This document shows positions 1-9,089 of a stretch of DNA of 64,000 nucleotides, piece after piece. Origin of the DNA: Sphingobacterium sp. HMA12 (GTDB lineage Bacteria > Bacteroidota > Bacteroidia > Sphingobacteriales > Sphingobacteriaceae). Position numbers and translations under genes: made by a program. The notes beneath the pieces were generated by a model, which was not told where the DNA came from, did not search any database, and worked only from the letters and a program-made list of their open reading frames with translations. Position 1 is the stretch's first letter. The number at the start of each line of letters is the position of its first letter. The stretch lies in assembly GCF_002933815.1 (NCBI RefSeq), contig NZ_BEYR01000004.1:248001-312000 (forward strand), given 5' to 3'.

Positions 1-988
1 ATGAGCGTTGAGCTGTGCCAAATGCCGAATTGCTCACCAAAGCCTGCACCTCGATCATCATCGGCCGCATCCCCTCCAGCATGGCCGCAATGGAAACCCC
101 ACTCACGGGCTCATCACGTTGTGAAATCATAATTTCGGACGGATTGGACACCTCCCGCAATCCGGAACCCTGCATTTCATATATACCCAATTCCGAAGCG
201 GAGCCAAACCTATTTTTTACCGCACGCAATATACGGTAGACGTGATGGCGGTCACCCTCAAATTGGAGTACGGTATCGACCATATGTTCCAATACTTTCG
301 GTCCGGCTATAGAACCATCTTTGGTAATATGCCCTACAATAAATACAGGTGTGCTGGTTTCTTTGGCGAACCGGAGTAATTCGGCGGTACATTCCCGTAC
401 CTGGGAAACCGACCCCGGTGCCGATTCAATCTGCGCTGAATGCAAGGTTTGGATGGAATCGATGACAATAACATTGGGCTGTACGGTTTCAATCTGCTTG
501 AAAATATTTTGTGTGGATGTTTCCGTCAGAATATAACAATTGGCTTTAGAGGACTGCGACAATCGTTCGGCCCGCATCTTGATCTGCTGCTCACTCTCCT
601 CTCCGGAAATATAGAGTGTTTTGACCTGTGGAATGGACAAAGCCAGCTGCAGCATCAAGGTGGACTTTCCTATTCCGGGCTCACCACCGATCAACACCAA
701 GGAGCCCGGAACTATGCCGCCACCTAATACACGGTTGAACTCTTGATCTGGAGTTAGGATACGCGATTCATCCTGGTATACAATTTCATGAATAATAGCA
801 GCTTTGTTTGCCCGCTTTGCATTCCCTGTTGTTGTCGTGCTTCGCCATTCAGGAACTTTTGAGCTTGACTTTTCGACCACCTCCTCAACAAAACTATTCC
901 ATTGTTTGCACGAAGGACACTGTCCCATCCATTTGGGAGATTCATAGCCGCAGTTTTGACAGAAATATGCCGATTTTGTTTTTGCCAT
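1..988 (-). CDS. radA: DNA repair protein RadA/Sms, partial (C-terminus beyond window)
   Basis: RadA is a RecA-like ATPase that drives branch migration of recombination intermediates. The frame opens with ATG at 986-988 (minus) and runs off the left edge, giving about 329 of the usual ~455 residues. The N-terminal zinc finger has Cys10, Cys13, Cys24 and Cys27 (YFCQNCG, QCPSC). A Walker A motif GEPGIGKST lies near 670-695 and the RadA signature KNRFGS near 205-225. The missing C-terminal part would be the Lon-protease-like domain. It lies 30 bp downstream of the dipeptidase gene on the same strand and may be cotranscribed with it. The TAATTTCG box just upstream of the ATG could also be its own promoter. 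Confidence 0.95.
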   Translation of the reverse strand, partial: MAKTKSAYFCQNCGYESPKWMGQCPSCKQWNSFVEEVVEKSSSKVPEWRSTTTTGNAKRANKAAIIHEIVYQDESRILTPDQEFNRVLGGGIVPGSLVLIGGEPGIGKSTLMLQLALSIPQVKTLYISGEESEQQIKMRAERLSQSSKANCYILTETSTQNIFKQIETVQPNVIVIDSIQTLHSAQIESAPGSVSQVRECTAELLRFAKETSTPVFIVGHITKDGSIAGPKVLEHMVDTVLQFEGDRHHVYRILRAVKNRFGSASELGIYEMQGSGLREVSNPSEIMISQRDEPVSGVSIAAMLEGMRPMMIEVQALVSNSAFGTAQRS

Positions 989-1018
989 CTACGAAATTAC
1001 AAATTTCTATCCGTTACC

Positions 1019-2179
1019 TTACCTTTCATTTTCTTTTAAAATCCGCAAAAAATTCTTGCCCATGATTTTAGCGATATCTGCTTTGTTGTAACCTCTTTCC
1101 AAAAGTCCCTTTGTCAATAAAGGAAATTTTGAAACATCTTCCAAGCCCTGAGGAGCAGATTCGATACCATCAAAATCTGATCCAATCGCTACATGATCAA
1201 TCCCAACTTTACGGACAAGGTAATCGATATGATCCAATAGTTTGGATAAAGGTGCATCAACTTCGTATTTCGCCTCCTTGGATAACTGATCATACATACT
1301 CCAGGTGCTTTTTGTCATATCGGCTTCCTCTCCAACTTGTTTTTTGTAGATCTTCTTTAACCTTGTTTCATAGGTCGGGTCTAAAAAACCAGAGTAAAAG
1401 TTCACACCGATCACACCGCCATTTTTCTTCAACGCTTCCAATTGTTCATCTTTCAGGTTTCGGAAATGTGGACATAAACGATAGGCATTGCTGTGAGACA
1501 CTAATATTGGTTTACTGGAAACCGCAAGTACATCATAAAAAGTCTGCTCGCCACCGTGGGAGAGATCGACTAGCATGCCAAGTTCGTTCATTTTTTTAAC
1601 GATCGCTTTCCCATGATTCGTTAATCCCTTTGCCTTCGAATCCATCTTTTTGGACTCCATCGCAGCGCAACTTGCCCACGGTAGATTATAGTTCCAGGTC
1701 AAGGTCAAATATTTCGCGCCACGTTCATGGAGCCGGACAAGATTATCAATACTCTCCTCGATCATATTACCGCCCTCCACACCAATAATTGCGGCAATTT
1801 TTCCAGTCTTTAGAATTGTGTCGATATCATCCACTGATTTAGCCAAGGCAATAGTTCCCGCATTCGTCGCTACCATTTTCTCCAGCGAATCTATCTGCGC
1901 ATTGGCATGCTCAAATGCTCCGGTCTTCCATTTCGCATCATCGGACCAAACAGCAAATACTTGTACATCCACTCCACCTTCCTTTAGCCGTGGCAAATCC
2001 GTGGCGCCGGAATTCAGACGCCGACCGATATCTTTTCCCTGAAAAATAGATTCATAGATCACATCATTATGCCCATCAACAACAACCATGTCTGCATGAA
2101 TTTGCTTATAATCCTGACTTTGGCTCAAGTGATTTAAGGATAACATGCATAAGCCCATAAGCACTAATTTTTTTGTCAT
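1019..2179 (-). CDS. Membrane dipeptidase family (peptidase M19), exported
   Basis: 386 residues, a normal length for M19 zinc dipeptidases, which cleave dipeptides including those with a D-residue. The N-terminus is a signal peptide (about residues 1-21, ending LSQSQ). The metal-ligand motif GHNDV is near residue 36, a Glu in VEGGN follows, then DLSHGG, SHSNAY and IGSDFDGIE near the C-terminus, all typical of the family. The start codon overlaps the stop of the upstream beta-lactamase-like gene by 4 bases (2176-2179), so the two are translationally coupled. This pairing suggests cell-wall or dipeptide turnover in the periplasm (inference). The natural substrate cannot be told from sequence. 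Confidence 0.9.
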   Translation of the reverse strand: MTKKLVLMGLCMLSLNHLSQSQDYKQIHADMVVVDGHNDVIYESIFQGKDIGRRLNSGATDLPRLKEGGVDVQVFAVWSDDAKWKTGAFEHANAQIDSLEKMVATNAGTIALAKSVDDIDTILKTGKIAAIIGVEGGNMIEESIDNLVRLHERGAKYLTLTWNYNLPWASCAAMESKKMDSKAKGLTNHGKAIVKKMNELGMLVDLSHGGEQTFYDVLAVSSKPILVSHSNAYRLCPHFRNLKDEQLEALKKNGGVIGVNFYSGFLDPTYETRLKKIYKKQVGEEADMTKSTWSMYDQLSKEAKYEVDAPLSKLLDHIDYLVRKVGIDHVAIGSDFDGIESAPQGLEDVSKFPLLTKGLLERGYNKADIAKIMGKNFLRILKENER

Positions 2180-3900
2180 TTTTTCACCTCATTGATTGTT
2201 TCATAAATCGCATCCTGAATCCGGCTGCGGATATTGAGATCCAACAATTTGGTACTGACCTGCGGATGCACCCGATTGGATAAAAAGATATAGACCAGTT
2301 GATTTTGCGGATCTATCCAGATACAGGTACCTGTGTAACCAGTATGTCCGAAGACAGTGCTATTGGCCAATTTAGATGGATATTCATTTTTCGGGTTTGG
2401 ATCCCAACGGTCAAACCCCAGTCCCCTCCGACTTGAGGTGGACTGCTTACTGGTAAACTGATCTATCGTTTCAGTCTTAAAATAGCGCTCTCCGCCATAT
2501 TCACCCCGATTCAGCAACAGTTGTCCATATATCGCCAGATCATTGGCGGAGGCAAATAACCCCGCATGTCCGGCGACTCCCTCCGCCATAGCTGCTCCTT
2601 GATCGTGCACATACCCTTCCAATAATGTCCTGCGAAATGAAGTATCCTGCTCCGTAGGTACAATCTGCTCTTTTGAAAATCGTTCCCTTGGAAGATACCC
2701 CGCGTGTGTCATTCCTAATGGTCGATAGAAATTTTCCTGAACATAATCCTGCAAAGGTACTGCCGTCTGATGTTCGGCAACTTCCTTCATCACATACATA
2801 CTGATGTCACTATACACATAGTTTCCTGTTGGCTTAACTGGAGAATTTAACATCTCGGGCCACATCACATCCCGATAGTAATGGTTGAGAATATAACTAT
2901 TGTCGGCCATCTTAACCTGATGCTGTTGATCTGGACTGGCAACAACATCTCCGGCCTTCAAATATTTATAAAATGGGATAAATGGCGTAAAGCCAGCTTC
3001 ATGCAGCATTACGGAACGCAATTTGATATCTTTTTTATTTGTATACTTCGCTTGCCACAGATAGTGCCCCATGGTACTGTCCAGATTAATGATATTACGT
3101 TCGGTCAGACGCATAATAACTGGAGTAGTACCCGCGATTTTACTGACTGAGGCCAGATCAAAGATATCACTCGTTTTCGTTGGAACTGCCTTCGTGTAGG
3201 TATGATAACCGTATGATTTTTCCAATAACACCTGCCCGTCTTTGATAACCATCACGACCGCTCCCGGAGTCGCCTGTTTCTCAATTGCTTCTTGTGCAAT
3301 GGCATCAATTTTTTTGGTCAATTTACCCAAGTTCAGACTTGAGTTTTCACCAAAACTGTATTGAAGTCGCGTTTGAGCCGTCTTGACGTTTCCTTCAGTA
3401 ATGGCTGCTCCGCCAAAAATAGACATGGCGGCATTGCGTTGACCGACAGCGGTAAAAGGCGCCAGCAGTTCAATCAAATCGGATTGCGGATGCTCAGACA
3501 CAGTCTTTCTGCTTCGCTCATGTTCAAAGAAATGGCAGAGCACAACCTTTTTATTGTTCAGGACTGCCTGCCTGAGCTGCGCCAAACAATCTGCATCCAA
3601 ATCATCTTCCTTGCCAGCTACAATAATCGTATTATAATACTTGATATCTTCGTCAAATTTACTAAAATCAAAAAGCGCTGTATTCGCATAACGCGTCAGC
3701 TGGCCTATAAACGCAGCATATTTGTCTACATTTGGAACAACGACAGCAATACGCCGTTGATCTAGCCCTGTGAGTGGCAGCAGCTGATCTACATTATTAT
3801 AAAGTATGGTTTCGTTTTTTATGGTCGACTTATATTGAGCGAACAGGGGGGCAATACAGAACAAACCTGCAAATAACACCCCGAAAAATCCTTTTTTCAT
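2176..3900 (-). CDS. Exported serine hydrolase (beta-lactamase family) with a GH3 C-terminal-like N-domain
   Basis: 574 residues with a signal peptide (1-21, ending LFAQ). Residues 200-560 are a class C beta-lactamase/penicillin-binding-like domain. The nucleophile motif is SVSK (Ser251, Lys254), the second motif is Tyr-Ser-Asp at 363-365 and the third is HTG near residue 520. Residues 30-190 (IAVVVPN, TIIVAGKEDD) resemble the C-terminal alpha/beta domain of GH3 glucosaminidases. In many Bacteroidota, GH3 (NagZ-like) and a beta-lactamase domain are fused in one ~1000-residue protein. Here the GH3 catalytic barrel is absent, yet the signal peptide is intact. It overlaps the dipeptidase gene by 4 bases. 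Likely a periplasmic esterase or amidase acting on muropeptides (inference). Confidence 0.82.
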   Translation of the reverse strand: MKKGFFGVLFAGLFCIAPLFAQYKSTIKNETILYNNVDQLLPLTGLDQRRIAVVVPNVDKYAAFIGQLTRYANTALFDFSKFDEDIKYYNTIIVAGKEDDLDADCLAQLRQAVLNNKKVVLCHFFEHERSRKTVSEHPQSDLIELLAPFTAVGQRNAAMSIFGGAAITEGNVKTAQTRLQYSFGENSSLNLGKLTKKIDAIAQEAIEKQATPGAVVMVIKDGQVLLEKSYGYHTYTKAVPTKTSDIFDLASVSKIAGTTPVIMRLTERNIINLDSTMGHYLWQAKYTNKKDIKLRSVMLHEAGFTPFIPFYKYLKAGDVVASPDQQHQVKMADNSYILNHYYRDVMWPEMLNSPVKPTGNYVYSDISMYVMKEVAEHQTAVPLQDYVQENFYRPLGMTHAGYLPRERFSKEQIVPTEQDTSFRRTLLEGYVHDQGAAMAEGVAGHAGLFASANDLAIYGQLLLNRGEYGGERYFKTETIDQFTSKQSTSSRRGLGFDRWDPNPKNEYPSKLANSTVFGHTGYTGTCIWIDPQNQLVYIFLSNRVHPQVSTKLLDLNIRSRIQDAIYETINEVKK

Positions 3901-4059
3901 TCTGTTTTTATCGTTTTTTAGGTTCTATCAAATAAAAATACGAATAAAATAAAAAAGCCAAGTCCATTTCAGTAAAAAAATCAATTTTGTTACGCTTGTT
4001 TTTTAAAGGCCCCGGTTAGGGATTTTCGGGATGAGCAAGTATAAATCTTTTTTTTTCTG

Positions 4060-4067
4060 TAAGTTTG
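4060..4067 (+). promoter_or_regulatory. Bacteroidota -7 box for xseA, 4 bases before the ATG
   Basis: TAAGTTTG matches the Bacteroidota -7 consensus TAnnTTTG. Only four bases separate its last G from the xseA ATG at 4072, so transcription should start at or next to the start codon. No purine-rich ribosome binding site is visible. The same geometry is seen before purD and before the gene at 51295. Confidence 0.55.
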
Positions 4068-4071
4068 ATTA

Positions 4072-5355
4072 ATGCCGGAATTGATTCAAAATAAAACAAT
4101 ATTTTCCCTGTTAGAGGTGAGCAAAAGTATCCAAAAAACGCTTGCTGAGCGTTACAAGAGCTTATATTGGATCAAGGCGGAGATGAATAAACTCAACCAC
4201 TATACACATTCCGGACATTGTTACCCCGAACTCGTTGAAAAACAAGATGGCAAAGTCGTTGCAGAGATCAGATCAACTCTGTGGAAAGCAGATTTCACGC
4301 GAATCAATAACAATTTTCTGAAAATTGCCCAAGAACCCTTAAGGGAAGGCATTACCATGTTATTTCAGGCGAGCATTTCCTATGATCCGATGTATGGTTT
4401 AAGCTTAAGGATTGTTGATATTGATCCTACTTTTACCTTAGGGGAACTGGAGAAAGAAAAATTGGACAGCATTAGAAAGCTCAAAGAAGAGGGCATTTAC
4501 GAGGCCAATAAATCTATTCCGTTTCCAATGCTTCCAAAAAAGCTAGCAATTATTTCGGTGGAGACAAGCAAAGGTCTTTCTGATTTTTACAAAATTATAA
4601 ATCAAAATCCCTGGGGTTACAAGTTGGAATGCACACTATTTCCAGCGCTCTTACAGGGAGATAAATCCATTCCCTCAATTATCAATCAACTCGCGGTCAT
4701 TGCGGATAAAATAGCTGAATTTGACGTGGTTGCCATTATTCGTGGTGGCGGCGGAGAGGTTGGCCTATCCAGCTACAATAATTATTTGCTGGCAAAGGCA
4801 ATAGCGATCTTTCCCATTCCTATATTGACCGGCATTGGCCATTCTACCAACTATACTGTGAGTGAGATGGTCGCCTACAAAAATGCGATCACACCGAGTG
4901 AACTGGCTGATTTCCTTATTCAAAAATTCCATAATTTTTCTGTCCCAATCGAAAAGGCCGTGGAAGGGATCCAACAGCTGATCTTTACGCGGTTTAAGGA
5001 GGAGAGAAACTTCTTGTCTCAAATGGCAACGCATATCCAATGGGTCGGAAAGCGAGAACTTCAGACTGCGCGCACCAATATTCAGCATATGCAGCACGAG
5101 CTGGGCGCCTTGATCAAACTACGCTTTTATGAACATAAAACGGCTTTAGCGCACACCGAACGGATTATCCAGCTTTCTGATCCGCGGCGACTGCTCAAAC
5201 AGGGATTTTCCATCACAAAAGTCAATGGCAAGTTACTCCAATCTCTTGATCAGCTATCTCCGGGCGACCTGATCCAGACAATCGTGGAAGATGGCGAAAT
5301 TATAAGTACTGTAACAGATAAGAAAGCGCTTAGCGACAGTTCCGGAAACAGCTAA
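4072..5355 (+). CDS. xseA: Exodeoxyribonuclease VII large subunit
   Basis: 427 residues, typical of XseA, the catalytic subunit of the single-strand-specific nuclease ExoVII. Order of domains: N-terminal OB-fold (about 20-115), nuclease domain (about 135-330) and helical C-terminal region that binds XseB. Visible motifs are IIRGGGGEVGLSSYNN near residue 222 and GIGHSTNYT with ITPSELADFL just after it. In the usual family motif GHETD, Glu and Asp are Ser and Asn here. I cannot tell whether this is a lineage norm. It is followed 43 bases later by xseB with a strong AAGGAG site, so the two subunits form one operon. Confidence 0.93.
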   Translation: MPELIQNKTIFSLLEVSKSIQKTLAERYKSLYWIKAEMNKLNHYTHSGHCYPELVEKQDGKVVAEIRSTLWKADFTRINNNFLKIAQEPLREGITMLFQASISYDPMYGLSLRIVDIDPTFTLGELEKEKLDSIRKLKEEGIYEANKSIPFPMLPKKLAIISVETSKGLSDFYKIINQNPWGYKLECTLFPALLQGDKSIPSIINQLAVIADKIAEFDVVAIIRGGGGEVGLSSYNNYLLAKAIAIFPIPILTGIGHSTNYTVSEMVAYKNAITPSELADFLIQKFHNFSVPIEKAVEGIQQLIFTRFKEERNFLSQMATHIQWVGKRELQTARTNIQHMQHELGALIKLRFYEHKTALAHTERIIQLSDPRRLLKQGFSITKVNGKLLQSLDQLSPGDLIQTIVEDGEIISTVTDKKALSDSSGNS

Positions 5356-5398
5356 CCGGAACTATATTAAACTGAAAAATTTTAAGGAGAAAAATAAA

Positions 5399-5626
5399 AT
5401 GGAGCAAAAATATACGTATACCGACGCCTTCAACGAACTACAAACAATTGTGAAAGAAATTGAAAACGGCACAACAAATATTGATGAGCTAGCTGAAAAA
5501 ATAAAACGTGCGTCCGACCTCATTGAAGTATGCCGGACAAAATTGACCACAACCGAAGACGAAGTGAATCAGTTATTGCAAAAGATCGCTCCGGCACAGG
5601 ATGCAGATCCTGATTACCCCTCCTAA
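5399..5626 (+). CDS. xseB: Exodeoxyribonuclease VII small subunit
   Basis: 75 residues, the expected size. The family pattern YTDAFNELQTIVKEIENG lies near the N-terminus, followed by DELAEKIKRASDLIEVC, which together form the two helices that bind XseA. The ATG at 5399 is preceded by AAGGAG at a good distance. It lies directly downstream of xseA on the same strand, supporting a two-gene operon encoding the cytoplasmic ExoVII complex. Confidence 0.93.
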   Translation: MEQKYTYTDAFNELQTIVKEIENGTTNIDELAEKIKRASDLIEVCRTKLTTTEDEVNQLLQKIAPAQDADPDYPS

Positions 5627-5738
5627 TATTAGATAAGCAACTACTTGTTTATCTCTTCGCAAAATCTCCATGAATTTTCGATGTTGTCTTATGTTTCTAG
5701 TCAAGGGCCAGCTAAATCATAATAAGATATGAGCTGTA

Positions 5739-6452
5739 TTAAAACATGGGAACTTCAATCAGTAGCAATTTTGCATTGTAATCTGCCGTAATCTCCATTT
5801 TTTCCGAATCGTAGATGCCGATAGCATCTCTTCGGGATAATGTTTCGCTGGCCACCTTTACCTTTCCCTCAAGCACAAAAAGGTACATACCATTTCTTTC
5901 CGAATGAACAGCATACGAAACTGTATTCCCTTCATCCAGATCCGCAAGACTGAAATACGCATCCTGATGAATATGAACGGTGTCCGGATCAGAACTATCA
6001 GGAGATACAATGGTTGCAAACGTATTATGGCGATCTAAATGCAGGTAAGATTTTTGATCATAACCAGGTGTTAGGTTCATTTCATTGGGTATGACCCAAA
6101 TTTGCAGAAATTTAACAAGATCTTTCTGATCCCCATTAAACTCTGAATGCTTCACCCCTTTACCCGCGGACATAATTTGTACTTCTCCTGTTTCAATATT
6201 ACGGACATTGCCCATACTGTCCTGATGGGAAAGTATTCCCTCCAAAGGTATACTCACGATTTCCATATTGTCATGGCCATGACGACCAAAACCCTGACCG
6301 CCCTCCACCTGATCATCGTTTAATACCCGTAATGTTCCAAAGTTTATTTTTTCAGGATCAAAATATTGCCCAAAGCTAAATGAATGGGCACTTTTCAACC
6401 AACCAAAATCAACATGGCCGCGATCGTTTTCCCGGTGTATGATCTTTTGCAT
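5739..6452 (-). CDS. Pirin family protein (YhhW-like, quercetinase type)
   Basis: 237 residues from the ATG at 6452, chosen because it follows GGGAGAAACAG and because pirins start with this type of segment (MQKIIHREND). A longer frame to 6542 exists but adds 30 residues unlike the family. The bicupin has the metal ligands His58, His60, His102 and Glu104 (RHGHDNME, GVKHSEF), the same spacing as in E. coli YhhW, which binds metal and has quercetin 2,3-dioxygenase activity in vitro. The physiological substrate is unknown. It is a neighbour of the racemase-like gene on the same strand with a 99-base gap. Confidence 0.9.
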   Translation of the reverse strand: MQKIIHRENDRGHVDFGWLKSAHSFSFGQYFDPEKINFGTLRVLNDDQVEGGQGFGRHGHDNMEIVSIPLEGILSHQDSMGNVRNIETGEVQIMSAGKGVKHSEFNGDQKDLVKFLQIWVIPNEMNLTPGYDQKSYLHLDRHNTFATIVSPDSSDPDTVHIHQDAYFSLADLDEGNTVSYAVHSERNGMYLFVLEGKVKVASETLSRRDAIGIYDSEKMEITADYNAKLLLIEVPMF

Positions 6453-6551
6453 CTGTTTCTCCCTGTTATATAAATCACTACTAATCAGAGGACAAAACTC
6501 ATACCAACAAGCATTTTGGTAAAAAATCTGCCAATTTGACAAAAAACACCA

Positions 6552-7298
6552 CTAAAGTACTTTGAGTTTACCGGGAGCGACAGCCTGAATAAGTGCCCGG
6601 GCGAGGATCCGGTTGGGATCCACTACGGTCATTCCATTGTGATCTCTTTCGCGAATGGCCAATGGCAACTCGGCACATCCCAAAATAATCACCTGTGCGC
6701 CCTGCTTTTTCAAATCATCCATAGCCATTAATAAATCTTCTCTAGCCTTATTGGCTATTGGTGCTGGTTGCGCCTTAATCCCATATTCTTTATCGTAAAT
6801 AGCATTGTTTACCTTTTCTTTTTGTGCACCTTCAGGTTCTACGATAGGAAATCCTTTTTTCATAAAAGCTTCCCGGTACTGGCTGTAAGCCTGCTCACCT
6901 GCTGTCGATAAAACTCCTATTGTACTCTCTGGATAATTTTCATGAACAAAGCGTACCGTCTCATGGACAATATGGAGCAACTTCAGTTCATTTCCTAAAC
7001 GGGCCATTTCATCCTGAATAACTGAAAAAATCGGTTCTGCATGCGCTGTATTCGACGGAATTGCCGCAATCGTTGCGCCAGCCTGCTCCAGTTGTTTTAA
7101 AACCACGGCTATTGCCTTTCCGGGATTCTCCTTCGATTTATCCAATAAATATGCGGAACGATCCGGAATCAGATTAGGACAGGAAAACAACAACAGTGGC
7201 AAATGTTCCTGATCGGAACTTGCCACTGTCTCATCTATAATTTTCTTGGCTATATCCAAGCCTGCATAAGGACCAAGGCCACCTACTATACCAATCAT
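6552..7298 (-). CDS. Aspartate/glutamate racemase family protein with Ser at the first catalytic position
   Basis: 248 residues. The N-terminal motif GIVGGLGPYAGLDI and the C-terminal ILGCAELPL identify the Asp/Glu/hydantoin racemase superfamily. These racemases normally use two cysteines (CNT.H and GCTE). Here the second is present (Cys208) but the first motif reads PSNTAH, with Ser82. Some family members lack the first Cys and still racemise, others are one-base isomerases or lyases, so the reaction is uncertain. Cytoplasmic, no signal peptide. The pirin gene follows on the same strand. Confidence 0.8.
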   Translation of the reverse strand: MIGIVGGLGPYAGLDIAKKIIDETVASSDQEHLPLLLFSCPNLIPDRSAYLLDKSKENPGKAIAVVLKQLEQAGATIAAIPSNTAHAEPIFSVIQDEMARLGNELKLLHIVHETVRFVHENYPESTIGVLSTAGEQAYSQYREAFMKKGFPIVEPEGAQKEKVNNAIYDKEYGIKAQPAPIANKAREDLLMAMDDLKKQGAQVIILGCAELPLAIRERDHNGMTVVDPNRILARALIQAVAPGKLKVL

Positions 7299-7702
7299 AA
7301 CACTATTTTTTATACCTTAGATATAACCAATAGCTCGCGGAATGGTTTGATAAAGTTTACCATTCGATGGCTTGGTCTTTGTCAAAAATGATTCTTACCT
7401 CGGTTATTTTTTTTAGAAATTGAGAAAATGAGAGGTAACAAATAGAAACCCTTCTTTCGAAAACATGTAATCAGTATCAGCCAATATTAATTGTCAAAGT
7501 TTTTAAACAAGCTTTTGACCAGGACTACAAAAAACAATCGCCCAGTAACAGAATAGATATTGTTATTATTTTTTTATAAATTTAAGAAACATTTTTTCAC
7601 ATAAAGTTTGCAATACGGAAGAATATGCTGAAAACTATTGTATTGACAATAAAAGATACTATGCAAAGTAAACAATAACTTAATTATCAAATTATTTCAA
7701 TT
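7299..7702. other. Intergenic region between racemase-like and lipoprotein genes
   Basis: About 400 AT-rich bases between divergent genes, so it should hold both promoters. I see no convincing TAnnTTTG box at the usual distance, no RNA gene and no long open frame with family resemblance. Confidence 0.5.
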
Positions 7703-8749
7703 ATGAAAAGACTATCTATTTCAAAACTTAATTGTATGTTCTTTGTACTGTTAGGAATTTACTCCTGCAGTAAAGAATCCATAAACCCCAACATGAAAGT
7801 GGAGCTAAATAAGCAATCTGAGCGTTCAAATCAAAAAGAAACAAATTTATCTCTAACTTCTGGAAGTGGCTTTATGGGCGATATAAGGACTGACCCTGCC
7901 TTGGAATGGTGGGACAAAGAAGAGGGGACAATGCCGGCCCCATATATTTATGATATTTATACAGGTGGCACAAGTCCTGAATCACAGGTAGGAACTAATT
8001 TATTTGCCCATTATGTTTCGATATTATGGAATTCGTATCCTCCTTATTATGGAAGCGCTGGTAATAATTATAAAATGTTGCAGATCCAATATAAGCCGCA
8101 GGGCGGTGGCTCAAACTGGTATTACCCGATAATGGAAAGTCCTCAAAATGATGATCCCTGGGGGATAATTTATAAACGATATGGACTCTATCCGCGAGTG
8201 GTTGATCCGGTAAGGGACTACCCGATAGACTTAAGTTCCACGTATTTCCCTTATGGATATATCAAGATAAGAATCAGAGTTGTCAGCAATAATTTTCCTG
8301 GGCCAAATATTGGCACCGCATCCCATCCTGAATACGATAAAAGTTTAGCCTCAAGATGGTATGACTATAACGAAAGATGGAATGAATACGGCATTAACAG
8401 ACCACAACCCTCCCCAAATAATCTTACGAATACCTGGAAAGATGAGAAGATAGATGATGATGGTGTTTTGAATGTGAAAGTGTCACTACCAGAAAATAAT
8501 GGCGGTTACACTTATTCTTATTACGTCACTGTTGGAGGACTATACGTCAATGGCGCAAAAGCCCCTTGGGGTCCTGAGGGCAGCCACAATATCTCTAAAC
8601 CTGGAAATTCGGGAATTGTGCGCGCAGTTGCAACGCAGACTTATTATAACTTAAATGGTGCAATGCAGCAAATAACAAGAACTAAAATGATACAATACTC
8701 TGCGTCAGATAAATCAGCATCATTTACATTCAGCAAAACCGATTTTTGA
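7703..8749 (+). CDS. Lipoprotein of unknown function
   Basis: 348 residues beginning with a lipoprotein signal peptide. The lipobox is LGIYSC with Cys at about residue 22, followed by SKES. The mature part is rich in Tyr, Trp, Asn and Pro (for example DPALEWWDKEEG and PPYYGSAGN), which suits an extracellular beta-rich domain, but I recognise no family. A perfect terminator hairpin (8824-8854) follows. It lies just outside the proposed left end of the genomic island. Because the sequence after it resembles the island's right end, it could be cargo of an older insertion at the same site (inference). Confidence 0.7.
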   Translation: MKRLSISKLNCMFFVLLGIYSCSKESINPNMKVELNKQSERSNQKETNLSLTSGSGFMGDIRTDPALEWWDKEEGTMPAPYIYDIYTGGTSPESQVGTNLFAHYVSILWNSYPPYYGSAGNNYKMLQIQYKPQGGGSNWYYPIMESPQNDDPWGIIYKRYGLYPRVVDPVRDYPIDLSSTYFPYGYIKIRIRVVSNNFPGPNIGTASHPEYDKSLASRWYDYNERWNEYGINRPQPSPNNLTNTWKDEKIDDDGVLNVKVSLPENNGGYTYSYYVTVGGLYVNGAKAPWGPEGSHNISKPGNSGIVRAVATQTYYNLNGAMQQITRTKMIQYSASDKSASFTFSKTDF

Positions 8750-8767
8750 AAGTGGTCATGTCCGAAA

Positions 8768-8873
8768 AATGACTCACTTTTTTCTTGGAAATTCGTGTAA
8801 GTTTTGTATATACTAAAAAACAAAACGCCTGCAAATTTAATATTTGCAGGCGTTATGTTTTTAACTTTTATTC
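8768..8873. repeat. Left copy of a ~106-bp imperfect direct repeat flanking the att core
   Basis: This block (AATGACTCAC, ATTCGTGTAAGTTTTGTA, GCCTGCAAAT hairpin) matches 42967-43076 at most positions in the same order and orientation. Both copies sit immediately before the 25-bp tRNA-Glu core. See the right copy. Confidence 0.85.
8824..8854. terminator. Perfect 13-bp hairpin, bidirectional terminator
   Basis: Arms 8824-8836 and 8842-8854 are perfectly complementary with a 5-base loop TTAAT, followed by a T-rich stretch. It ends the lipoprotein gene (plus strand). On the minus strand it sits where a tRNA-Glu terminator would be. Confidence 0.8.
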
Positions 8874-8898
8874 TGTAGCCCGTAGGGGAATCGAACCC
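8874..8898. repeat. Left attachment core (attL), tRNA-Glu 3' fragment
   Basis: Twenty-five bases identical to 43077-43101. They read, on the minus strand, as the T-arm and 3' acceptor strand of tRNA-Glu. The rest of the tRNA is absent on the right side (sequence continues TACTTACATT), so this is a tRNA fragment, not a gene. This is the usual product of integration into a tRNA 3' end. Confidence 0.78.
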
Positions 8899-9089
8899 TA
8901 CTTACATTAATCTATTTATCAATAATTTACAAACCTATCAAGATCTAACTCCTCGAATAACTCACTGGTTTGACATACGTTTTAGTTGCAAGCGCTTTAA
9001 ACTTTAAAATTAAGAAAATTCAAATAAATAAACTATTTATAATGAATTTTTCTTTGCAGCCTATTACTAAGAGACTATAATTTAGATCT

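Noticed and set aside
6453..6542. Longer pirin N-terminus starting at 6542
   Set aside because: The extra 30 residues do not resemble pirins, and the internal ATG at 6452 has a clear GGGAGAAA binding site.
8876..8950. Second tRNA gene at the left end
   Set aside because: Only the 3' 23-25 bases of tRNA-Glu are present; the remaining cloverleaf is missing, so it is an attachment-site remnant.
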